Shown piece after piece: positions 1-8,648 of a stretch of 64,000 nt of DNA. Origin of the DNA: an uncultured Leptotrichia sp. (GTDB taxonomy: Bacteria > Fusobacteriota > Fusobacteriia > Fusobacteriales > Leptotrichiaceae). Below the pieces are notes generated by a model, which was not told the origin of the DNA, did no database searches, and saw only the letters and a program-made list of their open reading frames with translations. The translations under genes and the position numbers were made by a program. How positions within the stretch are numbered: the stretch's first letter is position 1; every line of letters begins with the position of its first letter. Location of the stretch: positions 1-64,000 of the forward strand of contig CALEXX010000005.1 in the NCBI GenBank assembly GCA_937925095.1, written 5' to 3'.

Positions 1-182
1 TTTTCACTTTTCAAACTAGCAGGTGTAATTATTTTATTTTTTCCAGTTTCTTCATAAAATTTATTTGCAGCATACAAAATCGTATTGTAAACAAAACGAA
101 CACATCCAAAAGTCTTGTTTATCAATAATTCTTGCTCCTTATTTGGATAAATTCTGTATTTGAATGCTAAATTATATTTCAT
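1..182 (-). CDS. tnpB: TnpB (IS200/IS605-family OrfB), N-terminal part only, cut by the window edge
   Basis: The minus strand opens with an ATG at 182, preceded by a clear GGAGG-type ribosome site (acctcc, 191-196 on the plus strand). It reads about 60 residues before leaving the window. The start 'MKYNLAFKYRIYPNKEQE' followed by 'GCVRFVYN' is the typical N-terminal helix-turn-helix domain of OrfB/TnpB. TnpB proteins are RNA-guided DNA nucleases carried by IS200/IS605 and related elements. The RuvC-like and zinc-finger parts lie outside the window, so whether the gene is intact cannot be judged. No tnpA is visible on the upstream side. Confidence 0.88.
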   Translation of the reverse strand, partial: MKYNLAFKYRIYPNKEQELLINKTFGCVRFVYNTILYAANKFYEETGKNKIITPASLKSE

Positions 183-589
183 AAAATTACACCTCCTTTT
201 GATTTTGAATATTATTTTTAATGATTTCTCCTCAATATTTTATACAAAAATTTTATCATGGATGTATCCTTTTTTCAATTTTTTTACAAAAAAAGCAATT
301 CATCTCCCACTTATAGAAGTCGGAAACTTCTTGCTATCTTTTTGTTAAAATGAACAAGGCTTTTATAATACATTTTATTTTTATTCTACTACAATTTTAA
401 AAAAAATTAAATATGTTGAAGTAAAGAAAAAAATATTATAATATATTAATATAAATAAATATATTTTAGGAGAGAAAACTAAGGAACAGTAGTATCAAAT
501 ACCTATCACGAAGATGATGGGAGCTGAACCCTTTTAGAACCCCTTATTTCAAGACCTATGGGAGAAAGGATTAGAAAAAATATAGGAGA
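183..589. other. Gene-free stretch between tnpB and the first small gene
   Basis: This 407-base gap holds the tnpB ribosome site and the hairpin at 301-335. Very AT-rich sequence with TATAAT-like boxes around 430-465 could drive the next gene. A more GC-balanced stretch lies at about 470-590. One frame of that stretch reads as protein-like sequence (GTVVSNTYHEDDGS, a stop, then TLLEPLISRPMGERIRKNI), so it may be the decayed tail of a lost gene. I could not identify the family. Confidence 0.4.
301..335 (-). repeat. Hairpin resembling an IS200/IS605 element end (or omega-RNA 3' end)
   Basis: An inverted repeat AGAAGT (315-320) - cggaa - ACTTCT (326-331) lies about 130 bases upstream of the tnpB start. 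On the minus strand it is followed by a second short self-complementary stretch (acttctataagt) and a G-rich block (gtgggagatgaattg). Alternating short hairpins of this kind occur at the ends of IS200/IS605 elements and in the TnpB guide RNA that overlaps the right end. Here it may be the left end of the tnpB element, or the right end of a second, lost element. Which one cannot be decided from this sequence. Confidence 0.45.
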
Positions 590-1483
590 GTGATTAAAAT
601 TTTTTATACAATGGAAAAACTTCAAAAAATTCATGAAGAAATATTAGAAGGAAATATGGAAATATTAAAAGATTTTCCTTTACCTTACTGTCTTTCTGAA
701 AATAAGGAAGATTTTGTAGTTTTAAGAAAGGGAAGGATTGTAAAAGAAGAAAACCGTATAAAGTATTTTTTCCCAAACTCAGAAAGCAAAGAAAATGATT
801 CAATATATTGTCTTATATGGGGGCGTAGAAATGAAGGAAGCTATGGTATAGGAGGAACACCTGTGCCAGATGATTTCTTTGTGAAAGAAATGAAATTTGA
901 AGGTGATAAGCTTTCTTTAGTGGATACAGAAGGTGAAAAAATAGAAGCTACATTAAAACAGTTCAATAAGGCTTTGCAGAATATATGGAGAAATTTTACT
1001 ATGGAAGAGCTGTCAGGTGCTTTCAGGTCAGCTCCTGACACTATTTTAGAGGAAATAACAAAAGAAAAAATGCCTAAAACTGTCACTATAAAAAATTTTG
1101 GTAAATTTACAAATAAAGAAGAACTGAATATCTATAAATTAGTTAAGGAAGGCATTGAATATTATTTTAATGCTAAAAATAAGGAAGAACTTAAAAAAGT
1201 GAAAAATATTTTTTCAAATATAGAACTTACAGACTTTATAAAAAAAGCCAAGGAATATTCAGCTCATAAACTGCTTGAATTAAAAAATGATTCCTGGTTG
1301 GAAGAAGATGAAAAGGAAGTTACAGAAAAAGAGTTTAAAGAAAGAATAAAATTTGCAGGTCTTCATATATTCAGTGAATCGGCTAATTTCTATTTTGACG
1401 ATGATGATTTGTTCTGGGGACATACTATTGAAGTTACTGTCAATCAGAAGTTAGAGTTTACAAATGCGGATATAGCGGGTTAG
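590..1483 (+). CDS. DUF2262-like protein, possible immunity-type protein
   Basis: A soluble protein of up to 297 residues with no signal peptide or membrane segment. The C-terminal stretch (about residues 270-297, DDDDLFWGHTIEV ... NADIAG) matches what I remember of DUF2262-type proteins, which end in an acidic run, a FWGH motif and a D-[AI]-x-G end. The function is not established; such small acidic proteins often sit in immunity-gene clusters of polymorphic toxin loci, and two more small genes of similar style follow. The GTG at 590 directly abuts an AGGAG; an ATG at 611 in the same frame is the main alternative start, so the first seven residues are uncertain. Confidence 0.55.
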   Translation: MIKIFYTMEKLQKIHEEILEGNMEILKDFPLPYCLSENKEDFVVLRKGRIVKEENRIKYFFPNSESKENDSIYCLIWGRRNEGSYGIGGTPVPDDFFVKEMKFEGDKLSLVDTEGEKIEATLKQFNKALQNIWRNFTMEELSGAFRSAPDTILEEITKEKMPKTVTIKNFGKFTNKEELNIYKLVKEGIEYYFNAKNKEELKKVKNIFSNIELTDFIKKAKEYSAHKLLELKNDSWLEEDEKEVTEKEFKERIKFAGLHIFSESANFYFDDDDLFWGHTIEVTVNQKLEFTNADIAG

Positions 1484-1506
1484 AAAATTTAAATATAGAA
1501 AGGGAA

Positions 1507-2280
1507 GTGGAAAAATTGAAACAAAATTTTAATGAAATCAGACAAAACTGGAACTTTTATATGTGCCGTGTAGATGATAATCCAGCATCTATCCGCCTTA
1601 ACTTGGCTTTATATGATATAGCGCCTGTTGAGGATTATAATCATAGAATCAGTATATTCGTAAAGATGAATAATCCTACTGAAAATGGACTTTCATCTAA
1701 TGAAGAATACCCGATTTTATGTGACATTGAAGATGAAGTGATAAATAGACTTGAAACTTTGGAAGATATATTTGCCGGAACTGTAAAATCACAGGGAAGA
1801 CTCGAACTTCACGTTTTTACTAAAAATCCTGAAAAAAGTGAAGAGCTTTGTAAAGAAGCATTAAAAAAATTTCCGGATTATCAATGGAACTGTTCAATAG
1901 CTGAAGATGTAAAATGGGACATTTATTTTAATTTTCTTTATCCTGATATATATTCCTATAAAGCAATGATGAATAGAAGTGTTATAGAAAATTTAATGAA
2001 ACAAGGGGATAATCTCGAAAAAGAGCGTGAAATAGACCACTGGCTTTATTTTTATTCAGAAGAAAGCCTAAATTTGGCGACAAAAAAATTAGAAGAATTG
2101 GGCTATAAAATTCTTTCAAGCAAAAAGATGGAAAATGAAGCAGATACTTATCAGATTAATATTTCAAGAATGGATAATGTAATATTTAATCATATAAACG
2201 AAGTTGTCTGGGAACTTATGGAAATTGCTGAATCTTTAAACGGATATTATGATGGCTGGGGCTGTACTGTTGAAAAATAA
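1507..2280 (+). CDS. DUF695/RraB-like protein
   Basis: About 255 residues, soluble. The N-terminal half (RQNWNFYMCRVDDNPASIRLNLAL) resembles DUF695. The C-terminal half from about residue 155 (REIDHWLYFYSEESLNLATKKLEELGY ... NGYYDGWGCTVE) resembles the RraB (regulator of RNase E) fold, a pairing seen in other bacterial proteins. The classical RraB partner RNase E is not implied; the molecular role here is unknown. The GTG at 1507 sits on its own ribosome site. A TTG at 1516 with GAAAGGGA about ten bases upstream is an equally good start and would shorten the protein by three residues. It lies 23 bases behind the DUF2262-like gene and is probably co-transcribed. Confidence 0.7.
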   Translation: MEKLKQNFNEIRQNWNFYMCRVDDNPASIRLNLALYDIAPVEDYNHRISIFVKMNNPTENGLSSNEEYPILCDIEDEVINRLETLEDIFAGTVKSQGRLELHVFTKNPEKSEELCKEALKKFPDYQWNCSIAEDVKWDIYFNFLYPDIYSYKAMMNRSVIENLMKQGDNLEKEREIDHWLYFYSEESLNLATKKLEELGYKILSSKKMENEADTYQINISRMDNVIFNHINEVVWELMEIAESLNGYYDGWGCTVEK

Positions 2281-2343
2281 GGATTTTAGTCACTTCAAAA
2301 AGTTAGATATTTATAGAGTTTTGTGAATGGATAGGAGCAGAAA

Positions 2344-2751
2344 ATGACAGAAGTAACTATAAAAAATAAATATTTTTTAGGTCATTATGACTATATTACA
2401 GTTTGGGCGGCCGGTAAGGAGTACCATTTAAAACCTGATTCAGAATTTACGTTCCTTACATCACAAAAAGAAGAAGAAATAGTGATTTCATTATTTTTTT
2501 CTAAAAGCAGGAAAATGATTATAAACTGTTCAGAAAAAAATAGAATATTTCTGGAATTGAAACCGGACATGAAAAAAAGTCTTGTATTAAATTTACTGAA
2601 TTTATTTATAGGTATTGTAACGATGCTAGTTATTCCAGGATTATTTGGAATTAATATTCAAAGTATAGCTATCATTATTATTTCAGTATTTTTTATCTTT
2701 TTTTCTAATATGGTTTTTGCAGTAAAAACAATGAAACTGGCGGAAAAATAA
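2344..2751 (+). CDS. Small two-helix membrane protein of unknown function
   Basis: A 135-residue protein with a soluble beta-rich first half (about residues 1-75: VTIKNKYFLGHYDYITVWAAGKEYHLKPDSE style sequence), then two hydrophobic helices at about 80-103 and 105-127 separated by a short turn. There is no signal peptide. I do not recognise the family. A ribosome site (aggagcag) stands just upstream of the ATG. It follows the DUF695/RraB-like gene by 63 bases in the same orientation, so the three genes may form one accessory unit. Confidence 0.6.
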   Translation: MTEVTIKNKYFLGHYDYITVWAAGKEYHLKPDSEFTFLTSQKEEEIVISLFFSKSRKMIINCSEKNRIFLELKPDMKKSLVLNLLNLFIGIVTMLVIPGLFGINIQSIAIIIISVFFIFFSNMVFAVKTMKLAEK

Positions 2752-2772
2752 ATAGTATGGGGTGGAATAAAA

Positions 2773-2841
2773 TGAAAAAGAATATATAGAAAAATATCTA
2801 TGGTAGTGGCAATAGAGTTTTTGCTTCCCGTAAAAATGGGA
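2773..2841 (+). pseudogene. Possible decayed short coding remnant
   Basis: From the ATG at 2773 one frame gives MKKNI, a stop, then KNIYGSGNRVFASRKNGSI and a second stop. The second part is protein-like and resembles the tail of a secreted or toxin-type protein, but it is too short for a family call. A G-containing ribosome-like site (ggggtgg) lies just upstream. This is suggestive only; it may equally be chance. Confidence 0.25.
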
Positions 2842-2880
2842 GTATATAAAATTCATATAAATTAAAGAGATAGTGACAAA

Positions 2881-2923
2881 AAAACACATCTGTTCCAGAA
2901 AAAATTCTGTCAGATGTGTTTTT
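2881..2923. terminator. Bidirectional intrinsic terminator
   Basis: Arms AAAACACATCTG and CAGATGTGTTTTT pair around a loop of about 19 bases. An A-run on one side and a T-run on the other let it work on both strands. It sits between the convergent ends of the small membrane-protein gene (plus) and the O-antigen ligase gene (minus). Confidence 0.85.
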
Positions 2924-2926
2924 ATA

Positions 2927-4177
2927 TTATTTTTTCAATTTTTTATACATAAAATTCAGTATTGCAAGCATCATTGCAAGGGTGAAAATCATTGGTTTTT
3001 TGTTAAGATTATATTCTGTCAGTCCCTGAATCAGGTAAGCTATATAGGAAGCTTTCAGTCCTATTTCAAGGGCAATATAGCCAGAATTAACTTTTTTCTT
3101 TGTTTTTTGGAAATTAAGCTTTACAAGTCTTGAAGGAATAACAATAAACAGGAAGTAAACTAATGAAAGAGCTCCTGCAATTCCATAATTTGCAAGGTGA
3201 TGAAGATACATGTTGTGCGTATTTGTAATACCAACAGGATCAAGACCATAGTTAGTTTCAACATAGTTTAAAACTCCCTTTTCCTTGAAATGATTCATAT
3301 TAAAGGCAATTCTTTCCTTTGTGTCCATACCAAATATCGGACTTTTTTTAAATGAAGAAATAGCCGCATCCCAGAATATTACACGCAGATAGCTTGAAGG
3401 ATCTTGCTTATATTTAACAATATACTGTAATCTATCGGTAATTGATTTTGGCAGAAGGAAAAATCCACTGACAGAAGCTGCAATAAATCCTAAAATGTAA
3501 ACTTTATTCTTTTTATATAGAATATATACTAAAGGCAGAAAAAGTGATACATACACCATTTTTGACCTGTTTGCTATTATTATAAACAAATCAAGTAGAA
3601 AAACTCCGGTAAGAAGCAGTTTTATCCATATATTTTTTCCCTTATCCTCATTTTTATAGAACAGAATAAACGAAAGCAGGAATAACAGTAGAATGGACAT
3701 AATGTTTGCAAAATCCTGAGTCTGAAGAGCAAAAAATAATCTTGGATATTCAAAACCTTTTGGATGAGCCCATTCATCATAATTTTTTATAAAAATTATA
3801 AAAGTTATAATCAGTGAAATAGTTCCTCCTGCAAGGAACGCTTTTATAAAATTCCATAATTTATTTTCATTGTCTATATAGAAAACTAATGGGAAAAATA
3901 TTAACCAGTATAAGTAATGATTGCTGTCCACCCTTGAAACTATTCCACCACTCAAAAGTGAAATTACAAAGGGTGAAAGGATAAAAATTAATAAACCAAT
4001 AGCTATTTTTCCATCAACTAAAGTTTTTAGAGCAGTCCTATTTTTCCTGAATAACATGCTAAGTAAGAATATTAGCATTATCAGATAACTGAGAGTTTGT
4101 TCCCCTTTATAGGATAAAAATAATATAACTGGAAACAGAAGTGTAAGGAAATATCCTGTTAAATTCAATTTTTTCAT
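2927..4177 (-). CDS. O-antigen ligase family protein (WaaL/Wzy-C type)
   Basis: A 416-residue polytopic inner-membrane protein with about ten to twelve hydrophobic helices. A soluble loop carries the family signature in the second half, including SSYLRVIFWDAAISSFKKSP, FGMDT and a histidine motif NTHNMYLHHLANYGIAG at about 319-335. Ligases of this family move a finished polymer from undecaprenyl diphosphate onto lipid A-core in the periplasm; some members are Wzy polymerases. The Wzm/Wzt exporter elsewhere in the window favours the ligase role, because ABC-dependent O-antigens do not need Wzy. It stands alone on the minus strand, divergent from the following glycosyltransferase run. Confidence 0.88.
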   Translation of the reverse strand: MKKLNLTGYFLTLLFPVILFLSYKGEQTLSYLIMLIFLLSMLFRKNRTALKTLVDGKIAIGLLIFILSPFVISLLSGGIVSRVDSNHYLYWLIFFPLVFYIDNENKLWNFIKAFLAGGTISLIITFIIFIKNYDEWAHPKGFEYPRLFFALQTQDFANIMSILLLFLLSFILFYKNEDKGKNIWIKLLLTGVFLLDLFIIIANRSKMVYVSLFLPLVYILYKKNKVYILGFIAASVSGFFLLPKSITDRLQYIVKYKQDPSSYLRVIFWDAAISSFKKSPIFGMDTKERIAFNMNHFKEKGVLNYVETNYGLDPVGITNTHNMYLHHLANYGIAGALSLVYFLFIVIPSRLVKLNFQKTKKKVNSGYIALEIGLKASYIAYLIQGLTEYNLNKKPMIFTLAMMLAILNFMYKKLKK

Positions 4178-4231
4178 ATTTAAACTCCTGATTTTATTTA
4201 TTTTATAAATTTTATCATATAAAAGATATTT

Positions 4232-4262
4232 TTGGAATATTTATTTGATTTTATGATATAAT
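4232..4262 (+). promoter_or_regulatory. Promoter of the lipopolysaccharide glycosyltransferase run (extended -10)
   Basis: An extended -10 box TGATATAAT (4254-4262) stands 35 bases before the first glycosyltransferase start. The best -35 (TTGGAA, 4232-4237) is spaced 19 bases away, so the TG extension probably matters. No terminator-like hairpin interrupts the genes behind it before about 17 kb, so a long transcript is possible. Confidence 0.5.
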
Positions 4263-4297
4263 ATATAAAACAAATTGAAAAAATGAAGAGGATGAAA

Positions 4298-5260
4298 ATG
4301 TCGGCTTTAAAATTAAGTATAATCGTACCTGTATACAACGTGGAAAAATATGTGGAAAAGTGTCTGGAGTCATTGTGCGGACTGAAGATAGAAAATGAAA
4401 TTATAGTTGTAAATGACGGAACTAAAGACAGCTCACTTGAAATAGTGGAAAGATTTAAGGAAAATCACAAAAATGAAAATATAATAATCATATCCCAGGA
4501 AAATCAGGGACTGAGTGAAGCCAGAAATAATGGTCTTAAAGTAGCAAAAGGAGAATATATTTCCTTTATAGACAGCGATGATTTTGTGGATACGGAAAAT
4601 TATGAAAAGTTTATAAATGAAGTTATAGAAGACAAGGTAGACATTGGAATAGGAAGATACAAAAAGATTATCGAGAAAAATAACGGAACTGAACTTGAAT
4701 GTGTGACAGAAATAAGAAATTATGACAAGGGAGAAATAAGAGCAGGAAAAGAATATTTTGATATAATGTACAGGAACGACATGCATGGACCGGAAGTATG
4801 GGATGATATTTTCAGGAGGGAATTTCTACTGGAGAACGGCATATTTTTTAAGAAGGGCAGAATGCATGAAGATGAGATTTTTACAGCTGAGACTCTTTTA
4901 AAGGCATCAAAAGTGAGATTTTATGGAATTTATTATTATAACTATTTGCAGCGTGAAAACAGCATCATGTCGACAAAATCCCTGAAAAATTATCAGGATA
5001 TGGAAAAAAATATAAATGAAATTTATGATTTTATGGTTGCTGAGAAAGACAGCAGGACAAAAAAGTTGCTGGAAGATGAAATTCACAGGCTCTATAAAAT
5101 TATAATAAAACATTCAAAGGAATATAAAGAGGAAAATGCCGTTTTTAGAAAAAATTACAGTAAATTTCTTTCTGAACATGGTGAAAATAAATTGAAAAAA
5201 ATAATAACTAGAATAAAGAAAAGCATAGACAAGAAGATTAAGAAAATAAAATCTTCATAA
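4298..5260 (+). CDS. Family 2 glycosyltransferase (GT-A fold)
   Basis: A 320-residue GT2 enzyme that starts directly with the nucleotide-sugar fold (LKLSIIVPVYNVEKYVEKCLE). It carries VNDGTKDSS, the SEARNNGL stretch and the metal-binding motif DSDD at about residues 92-95. The C-terminal third is basic with no membrane helix, so it probably binds the inner face of the inner membrane electrostatically. An ATG at 4283 is in frame, but AAGAGG at 4286-4291 is a good ribosome site for the ATG at 4298, so I place the start there. It heads a run of sugar transferases; donor and acceptor cannot be read from sequence. Confidence 0.9.
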   Translation: MSALKLSIIVPVYNVEKYVEKCLESLCGLKIENEIIVVNDGTKDSSLEIVERFKENHKNENIIIISQENQGLSEARNNGLKVAKGEYISFIDSDDFVDTENYEKFINEVIEDKVDIGIGRYKKIIEKNNGTELECVTEIRNYDKGEIRAGKEYFDIMYRNDMHGPEVWDDIFRREFLLENGIFFKKGRMHEDEIFTAETLLKASKVRFYGIYYYNYLQRENSIMSTKSLKNYQDMEKNINEIYDFMVAEKDSRTKKLLEDEIHRLYKIIIKHSKEYKEENAVFRKNYSKFLSEHGENKLKKIITRIKKSIDKKIKKIKSS

Positions 5261-5282
5261 ATATTTTCAAAAGGAGTTTCAA

Positions 5283-6302
5283 ATGAAATTAAGTATTATA
5301 ATACCTGTATATAATACAGAAAAATACATAAAGCAGTGTATCGAAAGTGTAACAGCCATAAAAGACATTGAAACTGAAATAATAGCAGTAAATGATGGCT
5401 CTACTGACAGCTCAAAGGATATACTTGAAGAATATACTGAAAAGAATGATAGAATAAAAGTCATAACACAGAAAAATCAGGGGGCAAGTGTTGCCAGAAA
5501 TACAGGAATTAAAGCCAGTACAGGAGACTATATATATTTTCTTGACAGTGATGACTGGATTGATACGGTTTCATTTGAGAAAATAATAAAAGAGCTTGAA
5601 AATGACTATAAAAATGGAGAAAAAATAGATATTGTAGTCGGAAAGGAAAAAGCTTACAGCGAATTTACAAAGGAAGAAGTTCTGGATGAGAGAATTCCGA
5701 GGGAACTTATTGGTAAAGTAGTTTCAGGGAAGGAATATATGATAAAGTCAATCAGGGGAAAATTCTGGAATGTAAGGCTTCCGATATATCTGTATAGCAG
5801 AAAACTCCTTACAGATAACGGTATTTATTTTCCGGCAGGCAGAAAGTCCAATGAAGATGAAGTGTTTTCGATAGATGTGTTCTATCATGCGGAAAAGCTT
5901 AAAATAACGGATGAAATATTCGGATATTATAGAGCTAGAAGCGGAAGTATAATGTCTGTGCTGAATATAACCCATGCAGAAGATATTTTTGAAAATGCTA
6001 AGGAGCTTATCGAAAGATACAGAAATGAAAAGAACTCTGAAACAAAAGAAATAATATTTTACATGATAAAAAGATATTATAAAAGCTCAATGAGAAAATC
6101 TGTCCAGTGTGGAAGAAATGACGTATTTAAGAAGATATACCGTCAGTTCAGGAAAGACTGCAAAGATTATCTTTTCAAGATAAAATCAAAAAAATTTGAG
6201 AATGTGGAACTGTATGTATTGTACTATACAGGAGGAATATTTTACACAGGAGGAAATTTTCTGAAAAAAATCAGAAACAAGTTTAAAGTGAAAAGAGGAT
6301 AA
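5283..6302 (+). CDS. Family 2 glycosyltransferase
   Basis: A 339-residue GT2 paralogue of the preceding enzyme. It shows MKLSIIIPVYNTEKYIKQC, VNDGSTDSS, QGASVARNTG and the DSDD metal site at residues 88-91, followed by a basic C-terminal tail. AAGGAG upstream supports this ATG. It follows the previous gene by 22 bases and is followed by the next after four, so all are likely translated from one message. The likely task is adding one sugar of a lipopolysaccharide core or similar glycan; specificity is unknown. Confidence 0.9.
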   Translation: MKLSIIIPVYNTEKYIKQCIESVTAIKDIETEIIAVNDGSTDSSKDILEEYTEKNDRIKVITQKNQGASVARNTGIKASTGDYIYFLDSDDWIDTVSFEKIIKELENDYKNGEKIDIVVGKEKAYSEFTKEEVLDERIPRELIGKVVSGKEYMIKSIRGKFWNVRLPIYLYSRKLLTDNGIYFPAGRKSNEDEVFSIDVFYHAEKLKITDEIFGYYRARSGSIMSVLNITHAEDIFENAKELIERYRNEKNSETKEIIFYMIKRYYKSSMRKSVQCGRNDVFKKIYRQFRKDCKDYLFKIKSKKFENVELYVLYYTGGIFYTGGNFLKKIRNKFKVKRG

Positions 6303-6306
6303 ATGT

Positions 6307-7086
6307 ATGACACGGATACCTAAAAGGCTTCATTATGTCTGGATAGGAAATGATGAAAAGCCTGAAATTTTTCACAAGTGTCTGAAATCATGGCAGGAGA
6401 AAATGCCAGATTATGAAATTGTTGAAATAAATGAAAAAAACTTTGATTTGGAAAAACATATAGAAAAAAATAGTTTTCTGAGGGAGTGCTATAAAAGAAA
6501 TCTTTGGGCTTACATTGCCGATTATGTGAGAATACATTATTTATATGAACATGGCGGAATATATCTGGATACAGATATGGAAATAGTAAGGGATTTTTCT
6601 CCTCTGTTTGAAAATGAAAATGTAGAATTTTTCACAGGATACGAAAGTGATGACGGAATAGGAATGGGACTTTTCGGAGTGGCGGCTAAAAGTGAATTTC
6701 TGAAAAAAATGATAAATTTTTATGATAATGAAATATACGAAAGTCCTTTATTTACTTTGCCTCAGATAACAAAAAATATACTTAAAAATTATTTTATGTG
6801 TGATTTTTCAAAAAAAGAAATAAAAAATAAAGAAAACGGGATATATGTATACAAGAAGGAATATTTTTATCCTTTCCTTCCTAATCAGAAATTCAGTGAA
6901 AGCATGATAACGGAAGATACATATGCAATTCACTGGTGGCACCATTCATGGAAGGGAAGCAGACCGTTTTTATATCTGAAGACAAAACATCTTAAAGGAA
7001 TAAAAAAATGTATAAAGAAAATAGGGATATATTTTCAGATAATAAGAGATGATTTTAGAAACAGGAAGGCAAAAAATAAAAATTAA
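6307..7086 (+). CDS. GT32-type glycosyltransferase with DXD motif
   Basis: This 259-residue enzyme begins with IPKRLHYVWIG and carries ADYVRIHYLYEHGGIYLDTD (about residues 71-90). These are hallmarks of the Gly_transf_sug/GT32 family (OCH1-like, capsular sugar transferases). DTD at 88-90 would bind the divalent metal and nucleotide sugar. A late HWWHHSW motif, also typical of the family, lies near residue 206. The start is the ATG four bases after the previous stop. It is part of the same glycosyltransferase run; substrate unknown. Confidence 0.88.
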   Translation: MTRIPKRLHYVWIGNDEKPEIFHKCLKSWQEKMPDYEIVEINEKNFDLEKHIEKNSFLRECYKRNLWAYIADYVRIHYLYEHGGIYLDTDMEIVRDFSPLFENENVEFFTGYESDDGIGMGLFGVAAKSEFLKKMINFYDNEIYESPLFTLPQITKNILKNYFMCDFSKKEIKNKENGIYVYKKEYFYPFLPNQKFSESMITEDTYAIHWWHHSWKGSRPFLYLKTKHLKGIKKCIKKIGIYFQIIRDDFRNRKAKNKN

Positions 7087-7097
7087 GGGGAAATCCG

Positions 7098-8648
7098 ATG
7101 AAATTATCAGTAGGGATAATAACATATAACGAAGAAAACAGAGTGGGAAAGACACTGGATTCTGTGAGGGAAATAGCGGATGAAATAATAGTTGTGGACA
7201 GTGAAAGTTCTGACAGGACGGTGGAAATCGCAAAGTCCAAAGGAGCAGAAGTTTTTGTTGAAAAATGGAAGGGATATGGTCCACAGAAAAATTCGGTACT
7301 TGAAAAATGTAGCGGTGACTGGATTCTTTTAATAGATGCAGATGAAGTCATATCTGCTGAACTGAAGGAAAAAATAAGGAAAATAGTAAATGGAAATGCC
7401 GATGCCGATGTATATAAAATAAAATTGAGAAATATATGCTTTGGTAAGGAAATAAAACATGGTGGATGGGATGATTATGTAATCAGGCTCTGGAAAAAAG
7501 GAAAAGTCACAATAAGTGACAGGGAAGTTCATGAAAAATATGAAATAGCTGAAAATAGCAGAACAGGAAAAATAAATGAACTCATAATTCATTATACTTA
7601 TGACAATATAGAGCAGTTTCTGGAAAAACTGAACAGATACACTTCCGAAAGTGCCACACAGTATATGAAGGAGCATAAGAAATCAGGAATTGTAAAGATT
7701 TACTCGAAAATGCTGTTCAGATTTATAAGGATGTATATTCTGCAGCTTGGATTTCTTGACGGATATGAAGGATATCTTCTGGCAAAATACAGCTCAATTT
7801 ACACTATGACAAAATATACTAAATTAAGAGAGCAGTATTTTAAAACATTGGGAAAGGATACTTCCCTCATTGTTACAACATATAACTGGCCACAGGCTCT
7901 GGAAATATGTCTGAACAGTGTATTAAGGCAGACTGCCCTTCCAAAGGAAATAATAGTGGCTGATGACGGTTCACGTGAGGAGACTATAAATCTTGTCAAG
8001 AAAATAAAAGATAGCAATCCAAATGTGAAAATAATACATTCCTGGCAGGAAGATGACGGCTTCAGGCTTTCAATGTCAAGAAACAAGGCGATAGCAAAAG
8101 CAACAGGAAAATATGTCATAATAATAGACGGAGATTTGATTCTGGAAAGACATTTTATACAGGATCATATTGAAAATATGGAGAAGGGATATTTTATCCA
8201 GGGATCAAGGGTGATAATATCTGAAGAAGAATCTAAAAAAATATTGAAGGGAAAATTGCCTGAATTTCCAAAAGTGCTATTTGAAAAGGGATATAAGAAT
8301 AAGGCAAATACAATAAGAAATAAGCTGCTGTCAAAAATTATTACTAAAAAGGATAAAAAACTTTCAGGAATAAGAGGATGTAACATGTCTTTCTTCAAGG
8401 AAGACTTAGTAAAGGTAAACGGTTTTGAAGAAAAAATTCAGGGCTGGGGACGTGAAGACAGTGAAATCGCAGTTAGACTTTTTAATAGCGGCATAGGTAA
8501 AAAGAGGCTTAAATTTAGCGGGCTGACTTATCATATCTATCATAAGGAAAATGATAGAAGCGGGTTAGCTGAAAATGATGAATTTTTAGCAAGAGTAATA
8601 AAAGAAGAGAAGAAAAAAGCAGAGAAAGGGCTGGATAGTCATGAATGA
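7098..8648 (+). CDS. Two-domain glycosyltransferase (WaaE-like GT2 fused to a GT2/GT7-C enzyme)
   Basis: A 516-residue protein with two catalytic units. Residues 1 to about 230 resemble the WaaE/KdtX group that adds sugars to the lipopolysaccharide inner core (IITYNEENRVGKTLDSV, VDSESSDRT, WKGYGPQKN, DADE at 80-83). From about 254 a second GT2 domain starts (TSLIVTTYNWPQALEICLNS, DDGSREET, IIDGDLI near 342). It ends in a galactosyltransferase-type C-terminal motif (GIRGCNMSFF at about 423, GWGREDSE at about 449). The two parts are separate genes in many bacteria. The stop overlaps the next start by eight bases. Confidence 0.87.
   Translation: MKLSVGIITYNEENRVGKTLDSVREIADEIIVVDSESSDRTVEIAKSKGAEVFVEKWKGYGPQKNSVLEKCSGDWILLIDADEVISAELKEKIRKIVNGNADADVYKIKLRNICFGKEIKHGGWDDYVIRLWKKGKVTISDREVHEKYEIAENSRTGKINELIIHYTYDNIEQFLEKLNRYTSESATQYMKEHKKSGIVKIYSKMLFRFIRMYILQLGFLDGYEGYLLAKYSSIYTMTKYTKLREQYFKTLGKDTSLIVTTYNWPQALEICLNSVLRQTALPKEIIVADDGSREETINLVKKIKDSNPNVKIIHSWQEDDGFRLSMSRNKAIAKATGKYVIIIDGDLILERHFIQDHIENMEKGYFIQGSRVIISEEESKKILKGKLPEFPKVLFEKGYKNKANTIRNKLLSKIITKKDKKLSGIRGCNMSFFKEDLVKVNGFEEKIQGWGREDSEIAVRLFNSGIGKKRLKFSGLTYHIYHKENDRSGLAENDEFLARVIKEEKKKAEKGLDSHE

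Noticed and set aside
301..335. Hairpin near the left edge as an ordinary terminator
   Set aside because: No T-run follows directly on either strand, and the flanking motifs fit insertion-element ends better.
160..348. A 62-codon plus-strand frame at the left edge
   Set aside because: It overlaps the tnpB start and its ribosome site in antisense, is Phe/Leu-rich from AT-rich DNA, and has no ribosome site.
2873..3133. An 86-codon plus-strand frame beginning in the terminator
   Set aside because: It starts inside a bidirectional terminator and runs antisense to the O-antigen ligase gene.
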